Shown in pieces: positions 1 to 6,503 of a stretch of 12,134 bases of DNA. Position 1 is the stretch's first letter; every line of letters begins with the position of its first letter. The translations under genes and the position numbers were made by a program. Location: assembly GCA_035497635.1 (NCBI GenBank), contig DATJDB010000025.1, positions 1 through 12,134 of the forward strand, written 5' to 3'. This DNA comes from Serpens sp035497635. Lineage in GTDB: Bacteria; Pseudomonadota; Gammaproteobacteria; Pseudomonadales; Pseudomonadaceae. The notes beneath the pieces were generated by a model. That model worked only from the letters and a program-made list of their open reading frames with translations. It did not search any database and had not been told where the DNA came from.

Positions 1-1381
1 GCACGATTCCAGCGAGCGCATGTCTCCGGCCGAGACCCGGGCAGCCGGCGGGCTGGCCCTGGTCTTCGCCTTCCGCATGCTCGGCATGTTCATGGTCCTG
101 CCGGTGCTCGCCACCTACGGCCAGGAACTGGCCGGCAGCACGCCAGCCCTGATCGGTCTGGCCATTGGTGCCTATGGTTTGACCCAGGCGCTGCTGCAGA
201 TTCCCTTCGGCGTGCTCTCCGACCGCATCGGCCGACGCCCGGTGATCTATGCCGGGCTGCTGATCTTCGCCGCCGGCTCGGTGCTGGCGGCCAACGCCGA
301 TTCAATCTGGGGAGTAATCGCCGGTCGCGTGCTGCAGGGTGCCGGGGCCATTTCCGCCGCCGTGATGGCGCTGCTTTCCGACCTCACCCGCGAGCAACAT
401 CGCACCAAGGCCATGGCCATGATCGGCATGAGCATCGGTGTGTCCTTCGCCCTGGCCATGGTGGCCGGGCCGCTGGTCACCCGCGCCTTCGGTCTGTCCG
501 GCCTGTTTTGGATCACCGCCGGCATGGCGCTGTTCGGCATGGTCATCGTGGCGGCCGTGGTGCCCAAGGCTACAGCGGCACTGCGCCATCGGGAATCCGG
601 CGTGGCACGTCAGGCGCTGGGCAGCATCCTGCGCCACGGCCAACTTTTGCGCCTGGACGTGGGCATTCTGGTGCTGCACGCGATTCTCATGGCCAGCTTC
701 GTGGCGCTACCGCTGACTCTGGTCGAACAGGCCGGTCTGCCGCGCGACGAGCACTGGTGGGTGTACCTGGTGGCCATGCTGGTGGGCTTCTTCGCCATGG
801 TGCCGTTCATCATCTATGGCGAGAAGAAGCGCCAGATGAAGCGTGTACTGCTTGGTGCGGTGGCCTTGCTGTTGGTTTGCGAGCTGTATTTCTGGCAAAT
901 GGGCCATAGTCTGACCGCGCTGGTGATCGGCGCCATCCTGTTCTTCATGGCCTTCAATCTACTGGAGGCCTCGCTGCCGTCGCTGGTCAGCAAGGTCTCG
1001 CCGGCGGCCGGAAAGGGCACTGCGATGGGGGTTTACTCCACCAGCCAGTTTCTAGGTGCGGCGCTGGGCGGCATCTTTGGCGGCTGGCTGCTGGAGCAGG
1101 GAGGACTGGGCGCGGTTTTCATCGGCTGTGCGCTGCTTTGCGCGATCTGGCTGATAATTGCTGCTACCATGCGCGAGCCCCCCTATGTCACCAGCCTGCG
1201 TCTGCCGCTGTCCAATGCGGCGCTTGGCGATGCCGGGCTGACCGCGCGCCTGCTGGCGGTGCCGGGCGTGGCGGACGTTGTGGTGGTGGCTGAGGAAGCC
1301 GCCCTGTACATCAAAATAGATACCGAACAACTGGACCGCGCGTCGCTCGAACGTCTGATCGAACCGACGCCGGCGTGCTGA
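1..1381 (+). CDS. MFS drug/solute transporter with C-terminal soluble domain (5' end just outside window)
   Basis: Inner-membrane transporter of the major facilitator superfamily, probably a proton-driven exporter; the substrate cannot be read from the sequence. Counting from the ATG at 20, the classic MFS motif A (GVLSDRIGRRP) sits at residues 64-74 between TM2 and TM3, and about twelve hydrophobic segments run to about residue 385. After the last helix a 60-residue soluble tail (from about residue 393) looks like a small alpha/beta domain (PGVADVVVVAEEAALYIKI), which most MFS pumps lack. The frame is open to the first base: codons for HDSSER precede the ATG at 20, and base 1 is G, so the true start is probably an ATG whose last base is position 1. 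No ribosome site is visible before the ATG at 20. ssb follows 16 bases after the stop, which suggests co-transcription. In Pseudomonas this pair normally follows uvrA. Family call firm, start inferred. Confidence 0.88.
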   Translation, partial: HDSSERMSPAETRAAGGLALVFAFRMLGMFMVLPVLATYGQELAGSTPALIGLAIGAYGLTQALLQIPFGVLSDRIGRRPVIYAGLLIFAAGSVLAANADSIWGVIAGRVLQGAGAISAAVMALLSDLTREQHRTKAMAMIGMSIGVSFALAMVAGPLVTRAFGLSGLFWITAGMALFGMVIVAAVVPKATAALRHRESGVARQALGSILRHGQLLRLDVGILVLHAILMASFVALPLTLVEQAGLPRDEHWWVYLVAMLVGFFAMVPFIIYGEKKRQMKRVLLGAVALLLVCELYFWQMGHSLTALVIGAILFFMAFNLLEASLPSLVSKVSPAAGKGTAMGVYSTSQFLGAALGGIFGGWLLEQGGLGAVFIGCALLCAIWLIIAATMREPPYVTSLRLPLSNAALGDAGLTARLLAVPGVADVVVVAEEAALYIKIDTEQLDRASLERLIEPTPAC

Positions 1382-1397
1382 ACCTGGGAGAAGCGTC

Positions 1398-1901
1398 ATG
1401 GCCCGTGGGGTTAACAAAGTCATTCTGATCGGCAACGTGGGCGGAGATCCGGAAACTCGCTACCTGCCCAACGGCAACGCGGTGACCAACATCACCCTGG
1501 CCACCAGCGACAGCTGGAAGGACAAGCAGACCGGCCAATTGCAGGAACGCACTGAATGGCACCGTGTGGTGCTGTTCGGCAAGGTCGCCGAGATCGCCGG
1601 CGAATATCTGCGCAAGGGTTCGCAGTGCTACATCGAAGGCCGTCTGCAGACCCGCAAGTGGCAGGATCAGCAGGGCCAGGACCGCTACACCACCGAAATC
1701 GTGGTGGACATGGGCGGCTCCATGCAGCTGCTCGGCGGCCGTGGCGGCAACGCCGAAGGCGGCGAGTACGCTCAGCGCCCGGCTCGTCCGCAGCGTGAGC
1801 CGCAGCAGCAGGCTCCGGCTGCGTCGCGTCCGGCTCCGCAGCAGGCACCGGCTCAACCGGCGCCCGATTACGACAGCTTCGATGACGACATCCCGTTCTG
1901 A
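1398..1901 (+). CDS. ssb: Single-stranded DNA-binding protein SSB
   Basis: Tetrameric SSB that coats single-stranded DNA in replication, recombination and repair, and recruits partners through its C-terminal tip. The 167-residue protein has the OB-fold at about 1-112, with the aromatic DNA-stacking residues at the same numbers as in E. coli SSB: W40, W54, F60, W88. A Gly-rich stretch (113-123) and a long Gln/Ala/Pro linker (about 127-156) lead to the acidic tail ending DDDIPF, the conserved partner-binding tip. A GGGAGA ribosome site (1386-1391) lies six bases before the ATG. It sits 16 bases behind the MFS gene and is followed by a strong hairpin terminator, so it is the last gene of its transcript. 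I saw no LexA-type box directly upstream, though such a site would more likely sit near uvrA, outside this window. Confidence 0.98.
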   Translation: MARGVNKVILIGNVGGDPETRYLPNGNAVTNITLATSDSWKDKQTGQLQERTEWHRVVLFGKVAEIAGEYLRKGSQCYIEGRLQTRKWQDQQGQDRYTTEIVVDMGGSMQLLGGRGGNAEGGEYAQRPARPQREPQQQAPAASRPAPQQAPAQPAPDYDSFDDDIPF

Positions 1902-1919
1902 GACGTACGTCGCACCCCG

Positions 1920-1946
1920 AAAAGCGCAGCCCCGGCTGCGCTTTTT
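1920..1946 (+). terminator. Rho-independent terminator after ssb
   Basis: An 11-bp perfect stem (AAAAGCGCAGC at 1920-1930 pairing with GCTGCGCTTTT at 1935-1945), a 4-base loop, and a T run (TTTTTGCTTTTT, 1942-1953). It lies 19 bases past the ssb stop and ends the MFS-ssb unit. The A-rich left arm would also let it work weakly on the other strand. Confidence 0.9.
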
Positions 1947-2096
1947 GCTTTTTGGGTGACATCGCCTAGTGACGACCCGATGGCAAACCCGCAGAATGCC
2001 AAAGGTCATCGCCCGCAGCGCGCGCCGTTCAACCCGATTCCAATTTCCGGCCACCATGCAGTCATTCAGTCATTCTTCACATAGCGAGTCGATTCC

Positions 2097-2987
2097 ATGC
2101 GCATGCGTCTGATGCTGCTCGGTGGCGGCAGCGCGTTGGGACAGTCTCTGATCGCCAAGGGCGCTGAAGAGGACATCGGTTTCCTCGCCCCGCGTCCGCC
2201 TGATGCTGCCTGGGATGCCGCCAGCCTGACCCAGCTGCTGGACGACACCCGTCCGGATGTCGTGGTCAATCTGGCCTTCTATTACGACTGGTTCCAGAAC
2301 AGCAAGGTGGACGAGGCTCGGCTGGCCGCGCAGCAGGAAACCGTCGAGCGCCTGGCCGAGCTTTGCCAGTATCACGGCATCATCCTGCTGCAACCGTCCA
2401 GCTACCGGGTGTTCGATGGCGCGCGGGTAACCGCCTATGGCGAGGCGGACGAGCCGCAGCCGCTGGGTCCGCTGGGCCAGGCCCTGCTGGAGATGGAGCA
2501 GGTGGTGCGCGCGCTGTGTCCGCGCCATGTCATCCTGCGCACCGGCTGGATTCTCGACGACAGCCGTGATGGCGTGCTGGGCCGCTTCCTGCGTCGCCTG
2601 GAAACCGGTGACCCGCTGGAGCTGGCCGATGACCGGCGCGGCAATCCCTGTCCGGTAGACGATGTGGCTCGGGTGATCCTGGCGATCCTCAAGCAGCTCG
2701 ACTGCGCCGCGCCGCTGTGGGGCACCTACCACTACGGCGCCCAGGAGGCCACCACCGTGCTGGCGCTGGGGCAGTGCATGGTCGCCGAGGCGCGTAACCT
2801 GCGCACGCTGCCGCCGGCCGAGATCATCGCGCTGGCACACGCGGCCTGTGCCGATGCATCCGTGGAACCCCAGCACGGGGTGCTGGCCTGCAAGAAGATC
2901 CTCAACACCTATGGCGTCAAGCCACGCGCCTGGCGCGCCGGACTGCCGGCCCTGCTGGACCGCTATTTCCGGCACGGGGCGAACTGA
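2097..2987 (+). CDS. RmlD-like sugar-nucleotide-binding Rossmann protein, probable pseudoenzyme
   Basis: A 296-residue protein with the overall plan of extended short-chain dehydrogenases of the RmlD (dTDP-4-dehydrorhamnose reductase) group. The N-terminal nucleotide-binding turn is LGGGSALG (8-15), with Ser where the middle Gly of GxxGxxG is usual. RPDVVVNLA (52-60) and PSSYRVFDG (100-108) correspond to the RmlD strands. By gapless alignment of this region with RmlD (SxxxVFxG ... PLxxYGxxKLxGE), the catalytic Tyr and Lys of YxxxK fall on Leu126 and Leu130 (PLGPLGQALLEMEQ). It therefore probably binds a dinucleotide or sugar nucleotide but should not reduce it in the normal way. No rhamnose or O-antigen genes lie nearby, and it stands alone between a terminator and a repeat. 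The start at 2097 has a weak ribosome site; Met3 at 2103 is the alternative. Fold call good, role unknown. Confidence 0.85.
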   Translation: MRMRLMLLGGGSALGQSLIAKGAEEDIGFLAPRPPDAAWDAASLTQLLDDTRPDVVVNLAFYYDWFQNSKVDEARLAAQQETVERLAELCQYHGIILLQPSSYRVFDGARVTAYGEADEPQPLGPLGQALLEMEQVVRALCPRHVILRTGWILDDSRDGVLGRFLRRLETGDPLELADDRRGNPCPVDDVARVILAILKQLDCAAPLWGTYHYGAQEATTVLALGQCMVAEARNLRTLPPAEIIALAHAACADASVEPQHGVLACKKILNTYGVKPRAWRAGLPALLDRYFRHGAN

Positions 2988-3019
2988 AAGGCCGGAGGCC
3001 CGGAGCCATTGCGGCTTCC

Positions 3020-3110
3020 TGTAGGGCCGGCTTTATGCCGGCCGGCCGAGCTTGTCCACGCGCCTGTGTAGCGTCCCCCCTTCCCCGGCCGGGGTAAACC
3101 CGGCCCTACA
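3020..3110. repeat. REP/BIME-like twin-hairpin inverted repeat
   Basis: Two 24-base arms (3020-3043 and 3087-3110) are inverted copies matching at 21 of 24 positions; the outer 11 bases, TGTAGGGCCGG and CCGGCCCTACA, match exactly. Each arm also folds on itself: GGCCGGC-TTTAT-GCCGGCC in the first and GGCCGGG-GTAA-A-CCCGGCC in the second. Two short hairpins facing each other about 43 bases apart, in a non-coding gap between convergent genes, is the usual look of REP doublets in Pseudomonas. Family assignment is inference. Confidence 0.7.
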
Positions 3111-3125
3111 CAATCTACAAACGAA

Positions 3126-3148
3126 AACGCCCCGCAGAGCGGGGCGTT
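3126..3148 (-). terminator. Rho-independent terminator for the OprG gene
   Basis: A perfect 10-bp GC-rich stem (AACGCCCCGC at 3126-3135, GCGGGGCGTT at 3139-3148) with a 3-base loop. Read on the minus strand it is followed by TTTTCGTTTG. It lies 16 bases past the stop of the porin gene. The plus-strand side has no comparable T run, so it mainly serves the minus strand. Confidence 0.88.
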
Positions 3149-3164
3149 CGTGTATGGCAATGGC

Positions 3165-3860
3165 TTAGAACTTGTAGCCTAGGCCGACCATGTAGACCAT
3201 CGGGTCGACGTCGACATCGACGGTCACCTTGTCGCCCCAGTCATCAGCTACGGTTGCTTTGGTTGCGATATCGATATAGCGCACTTGCGCGTTGATCATC
3301 AGCTTGTCATTCAGCATGTAGTCGGCGCCGACTTGAAAAGCCAAGCCTACGGAGCTGTCCAGGCTCACGCTCTTAAAACCGTTGTTTTTCTGCCGGTCTT
3401 CCAATTTCTCATCAAAGAAAACCGTGTAATTCAGGCCAGCGCCGACATAGGGCTTGAAGGCTGAGTTGCCACCCAGCGGGTAATACACGGCACTCAAGGT
3501 CGGTGGCAGATGGGTCACTTCGGCAAAGGCACCATCAATGGTGCCGGCCGGAGCTCCCAAGGCCGCGTCGACGCCTTTAAGACCTACTGTATGGGTGAAC
3601 GGGGTAGCGGCCAGCAGCTCGACGCCCAGTTTGTCGGTGACCATGTAGGCAAAGTTCAGACCCAGCTGGGTATTGCTATCCAGAGTTGCTCCGGTGCCAG
3701 GAATCGAGCCTGCATCGTCTTTCAGATTGCCGCTGTCCTCACGCGGATCAACCGTAACCGCACCCGCACGAACAATGATGTCCCCCGCCTGGTGGGCGTG
3801 GGCGAGCGGGGCAGCGATGGCCAGGGCCAGGGCGGAGGCAACGAATAGAGTCTTGCGCAT
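3165..3860 (-). CDS. oprG: OmpW-family outer-membrane porin OprG
   Basis: A 231-residue outer-membrane protein of the OmpW/OprG family, an eight-stranded barrel with a small hydrophobic channel thought to let small hydrophobic molecules, and by some reports cations, cross the outer membrane. A signal peptide with Arg2-Lys3 and a hydrophobic core ends at AHA (20-22), so the mature protein probably starts at His23. Family landmarks are the DSNTQLGLNFAYM strand, GVELLAATPFTH, LPPTLSAVYYP, the FxPYVGAGLNYTVFF strand and the C-terminal VDPMVYMVGLGYKF, whose final Phe is the BAM-recognition residue. The ATG at 3860 is chosen because it starts the signal peptide and has GGAG (3867-3870) six bases upstream; a longer frame to 3980 has neither. 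It lies 126 bases downstream of the zinc operon on the same strand and has its own Anr-like site and terminator. Confidence 0.93.
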   Translation of the reverse strand: MRKTLFVASALALAIAAPLAHAHQAGDIIVRAGAVTVDPREDSGNLKDDAGSIPGTGATLDSNTQLGLNFAYMVTDKLGVELLAATPFTHTVGLKGVDAALGAPAGTIDGAFAEVTHLPPTLSAVYYPLGGNSAFKPYVGAGLNYTVFFDEKLEDRQKNNGFKSVSLDSSVGLAFQVGADYMLNDKLMINAQVRYIDIATKATVADDWGDKVTVDVDVDPMVYMVGLGYKF

Positions 3861-3923
3861 GGGGAACTCCAGGGGTTTCGTGTTTAGTGATAACCATGTT
3901 GCACCTGGGGTTTTTCGCGATTC

Positions 3924-3937
3924 TTGATCTGGCTCAA
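3924..3937 (-). promoter_or_regulatory. FNR/Anr-type operator upstream of oprG
   Basis: Minus-strand TTGAGCCAGATCAA matches the FNR/Anr consensus TTGATnnnnATCAA at 9 of 10 fixed positions. It is centred about 70 bases before the oprG start codon, suitable for an activator site just upstream of a promoter. Anaerobic, Anr-dependent expression is known for P. aeruginosa oprG. The -10 element is not certain; GGTTAT or TATCAC (plus 3887-3895) are candidates. The match is seen; regulation is inferred. Confidence 0.75.
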
Positions 3938-3986
3938 TAGTCCAAAGGTCGTGCCTGCGACAGCTTGTCCCTGCTGTCAATCTGCC

Positions 3987-4511
3987 TTAGAGGTCGCCTT
4001 CCTCGTAGGCATGGATCTTTTCCGCGCGGATACGGTAGCCGGCTTCGGCCAGCTCGCTGCTGATCGACTCCGTGTGCATCGTTCCCTCGATCCAGAAGGG
4101 CTGCCAGAGCTCCTGGATCGCCACGCCCAGCTCGCTGACCGCGTGCACGATCTGGTTGGAAGGCGGCGGCGGCACGTGGATGCAGGCGCCGTAGTAGGGC
4201 ACCAGCAGGAATTCAATCACCCGGCCGCGTTCGGTCATATCCAGCGGCACGATGTAGCCGGGCAGACGCACTCGCTGGCCGTTCAGCGCCTGCACCACCG
4301 GCTGGCCGGTGGCCTGGGGCATGTTGGTGGTCGCTTCGGCCGTGCCCAGCAGCACGTCGCCCAGCTCGGCCAGGTTATGCATCGGTAGCTCCGGGGTTAC
4401 CGGCGGCGGCGCGTCGGCTGGCACCAGATCGTCCCAGCTCAGCTCGCGCACTTGCGCGGCGTGCAGCGGCAGGGACACCACGAAGAGCAGGACAAGCAGG
4501 TGGCGCAGCAT
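3987..4511 (-). CDS. DUF3299 periplasmic protein, last gene of zinc ABC operon
   Basis: A 174-residue protein of the DUF3299 family, with no established biochemical activity. It has a signal peptide (Arg3, hydrophobic 4-16, cleavage near LHA/A at 18-19), so it is probably periplasmic; there is no lipobox. The conserved block GYIVPLDMTERGRVIEFLLVPYYGACIHVPPPPSNQ spans residues 85-120 and contains Cys110 and His112, plausible metal ligands. EGTMHTE follows at 142-148. Two starts are possible. ATG at 4523 overlaps the permease stop as ATGA but has no ribosome site. ATG at 4511 has GAGG (4518-4521) six bases upstream and opens directly with the signal peptide, so it is preferred. Its place after an ABC ATPase and a permease suggests it assists that transporter, perhaps as a metal-binding partner; this is inference. 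Confidence 0.85.
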   Translation of the reverse strand: MLRHLLVLLFVVSLPLHAAQVRELSWDDLVPADAPPPVTPELPMHNLAELGDVLLGTAEATTNMPQATGQPVVQALNGQRVRLPGYIVPLDMTERGRVIEFLLVPYYGACIHVPPPPSNQIVHAVSELGVAIQELWQPFWIEGTMHTESISSELAEAGYRIRAEKIHAYEEGDL

Positions 4512-4517
4512 GGATAA

Positions 4518-4521
4518 CCTC
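4518..4521 (-). promoter_or_regulatory. Ribosome binding site that decides the DUF3299 start
   Basis: Minus-strand GAGG six bases before the ATG at 4511 lies inside the ATGAGG junction that also contains the permease stop codon. Ribosomes ending the permease finish on top of this site, so the two genes are probably translationally coupled. Confidence 0.6.
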
Positions 4522-5785
4522 ATAGGCGGATCGACAGACCATCGGCCAGCGACTGGCGATAGGCGCGCCAGGCCGGCAGGGCGCCCATCAGCAGGGCGGT
4601 GACGAAGATAGCGCCCAGCAGGCCCCATTCATAGGCACTCGGCGCGCTCAGCGGCAGATACAGGCCGAAATGGCTCTGCAACGGCGCCTGCGCCAGCAAC
4701 AGGCCCAGGTAGAGCAGCATCAGGCCGAGCAGGATGCCGGCCAGCGCCAGGGCGCCGCCTTCGAGCACCAGCAGGCCGGCGATATGCCAGGGACGCGCGC
4801 CCACCGAGCGCAGGATGGCCATCTCGCGGCGCCGCTCGTTGAGGCTGGAGAGGATGGCGGTGAGCATGCCGACCAGGCCGATCAGCACCACGAACAGCGC
4901 GACCACGAACAGCGCCTGCTCGGCGACGCCCATCAGGCTCCACAGTTCCTGCAGGGCCACGCCGGGCAGGATCGCCAGCAGCGGTTCGCCGCCGTACTGG
5001 TTGATCTCCCGCTGCAGCGCGAAGGTGCTCACCCGGCTGTGCAGGCCGAGTAGCACGGCGGTGATCTGCTTGGGCTGCAGGTCGAACTGGCGCGCCTGCT
5101 CGGCGCTGACGCGCCCGGCGCCGCGCGCCGGCATGCCGTTCCGCCAGTCCACATGCAGAGCTTCGATGCCTTGCAGCGGCACGTGCAGGGTGCGGTCCAC
5201 CGGCGTACCGGTGCGCTTGAGAATGCCGACGATGCGAAACGGCTTGTCGTCATGGTGGGTGAGGCTCACCCGGGCCACGCCGTGGGCCAGCACGATCTCC
5301 TGCTCCAGCCGGTAACCGAGGCCGGCGGCCACTTCCGCGCCCAGTACCACCTCGAAGGGCTCGCTGCCGAATGGGCGCCCTTCGGCCAGTTGCAGCAGTT
5401 GCTGCCGGCCGTGACGGAAGTGCTCGAAATAGGCCTCGCTGGTGCCCAGCACCCGGAAGCCCCGGTGCGAATCGCCCAGCGACAGGGGAATCGCCCACTT
5501 CACGCGGGGATGCCCGGCAAAGCGCTGGTAGCTTTCCCAGCGGATGTTGTTGGTGGCGTTGCCGATGCGGAACACGGAATAGAGCAGCAGGTTCACCGAG
5601 CCGGAACGCGCGCCGACAATCAGGTCGGTGCCGCTGACGGTGCTCGCGAAACTGTTGCGTACTTCGCTGCGGGTACGTTCGACGGCCAGCAGCAGGCAGA
5701 CCGACAGGCCGATGGCGAAGACGGTCAACAGGACGGTGAAACGGCGATTGGCCAGGCTGGCCAGGGCCAGGCGAAGCAGAGGCAT
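4520..5785 (-). CDS. FtsX/MacB-like ABC transporter permease (ZrgA-linked zinc system)
   Basis: A 421-residue inner-membrane permease of the FtsX/MacB type. TM1 lies at about 17-35, followed by a large periplasmic MacB-like domain (about 36-288), then three helices at about 290-313, 337-365 and 387-406. The cytoplasmic coupling segment NERRREMAILRSVGARP (316-332) is the FtsX-family hallmark that contacts the ATPase. Four-helix permeases of this type usually move or release periplasmic or envelope substrates by mechanotransmission rather than importing ions through a classic channel, so how it would serve zinc uptake is unclear. The ATG at 5785 follows the ATPase stop by one base and has GGGAG (5792-5796) upstream. 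The stop overlaps the upper start codon of the next gene. ATPase and permease clearly form one transporter; the zinc link comes from the neighbouring ZrgA gene and the upstream palindrome. Confidence 0.93.
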   Translation of the reverse strand: MPLLRLALASLANRRFTVLLTVFAIGLSVCLLLAVERTRSEVRNSFASTVSGTDLIVGARSGSVNLLLYSVFRIGNATNNIRWESYQRFAGHPRVKWAIPLSLGDSHRGFRVLGTSEAYFEHFRHGRQQLLQLAEGRPFGSEPFEVVLGAEVAAGLGYRLEQEIVLAHGVARVSLTHHDDKPFRIVGILKRTGTPVDRTLHVPLQGIEALHVDWRNGMPARGAGRVSAEQARQFDLQPKQITAVLLGLHSRVSTFALQREINQYGGEPLLAILPGVALQELWSLMGVAEQALFVVALFVVLIGLVGMLTAILSSLNERRREMAILRSVGARPWHIAGLLVLEGGALALAGILLGLMLLYLGLLLAQAPLQSHFGLYLPLSAPSAYEWGLLGAIFVTALLMGALPAWRAYRQSLADGLSIRL

Positions 5786-5786
5786 A

Positions 5787-6503
5787 TCAGACTCCCGGGC
5801 GCGATGCGGCGTGGTTCAGCTCCGTCAGCGACAGGGCGCGGTCGAACAGCGGCGCGAGGCTCTGGTCATGGCTGACGAACAGCAGGCTGGCGCCCGCCGC
5901 CCGGCATTCGGTAAACAGCAGCCGTAAAAAGGCCTCGCGGCTGTCCGTATCGAGTGCGGATGTCGGCTCGTCGGCAATCACCAGCTCGGGCTGGCCGATC
6001 AACGCCCGCGCGGCGGCGACCCGCTGCTGCTGGCCTATGGATAATGCCGACGCCGGCTGCGCGCGCAGTTCGGCGGGCAGACCCAGATCGCCCAGCAGGC
6101 GTTCGACTGCCGCCGCGACGCTGCCATGCCGCTCGCCGGCGCGGCGCTGGCGCAGGCGCGAGAAGCGACAGGGCAGCGCGACGTTCTCGGCCACCGAGAG
6201 AAAGGGCAGCAGGTTGAACTGCTGAAAGATGTAGCCGGTATGGTCGACCCGGAAGCGATCCCGGGCCGCAGCACCGAGGCTGGCGAGATCCTGGCCGAGC
6301 AGGCGCACCTGGCCGCGTCCCGGCACCTGTACGCCGCCGAGCAGGCCGAGCAGGGTGGTCTTGCCGCTACCGGATGGCCCGCGCAGGAACAGGCTTTCGC
6401 CGCGCTGTAACTGGAAGGCCGGAATATCCAGCAGCTCCGCCTGGCCGGGCCAGGCGAAACCGAGCTGGACAATTTCGAGCAGGGAATCGGTGGTCACGTT
6501 CAA
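5787..6503 (-). CDS. ABC transporter ATP-binding protein (LolD/MacB type) with altered signature motif
   Basis: A 238-residue ATPase powering the adjacent FtsX-like permease. Walker A is GPSGSGKT (42-49), the Q-loop is at about 94-95 in YIFQQFNLLP, Walker B is LVIADEP (174-180) followed by TSALD, and the H-loop is His212 in FVSHD. The ABC signature reads LSIGQ (154-158) rather than LSGGQ: Ile replaces the first Gly of the pair, while Ser and the second Gly are kept. The start is unusual. The frame opens with TTG at 6503-6501, overlapping the ZrgA stop as TTGA; a GTG two codons later (6497) is the alternative. Neither has a clear ribosome site, which points to translational coupling with zrgA. 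The next gene begins one base after the stop. Family call firm; the substrate is inferred from context. Confidence 0.93.
   Translation of the reverse strand: MNVTTDSLLEIVQLGFAWPGQAELLDIPAFQLQRGESLFLRGPSGSGKTTLLGLLGGVQVPGRGQVRLLGQDLASLGAAARDRFRVDHTGYIFQQFNLLPFLSVAENVALPCRFSRLRQRRAGERHGSVAAAVERLLGDLGLPAELRAQPASALSIGQQQRVAAARALIGQPELVIADEPTSALDTDSREAFLRLLFTECRAAGASLLFVSHDQSLAPLFDRALSLTELNHAASRPGV

Noticed and set aside
1311..2057. 248-codon open frame on the minus strand opposite ssb
   Set aside because: Crosses the ssb gene and its terminator; Arg/Ala-rich composition, no homology recognised.
2060..2078. Short tandem repeat CAGTCATT-CAGTCATT before the RmlD-like gene
   Set aside because: Only two 8-base copies; could be chance, and no regulator site is recognised.
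3959..3978. Hairpin GACAGC/GCTGTC just after the DUF3299 stop
   Set aside because: Only six base pairs with an eight-base loop and no T run; not convincing as a terminator.
5153..5875. 240-codon open frame on the plus strand across the permease/ATPase junction
   Set aside because: Antisense to two clear ABC genes, and spans their junction without any domain or ribosome site.
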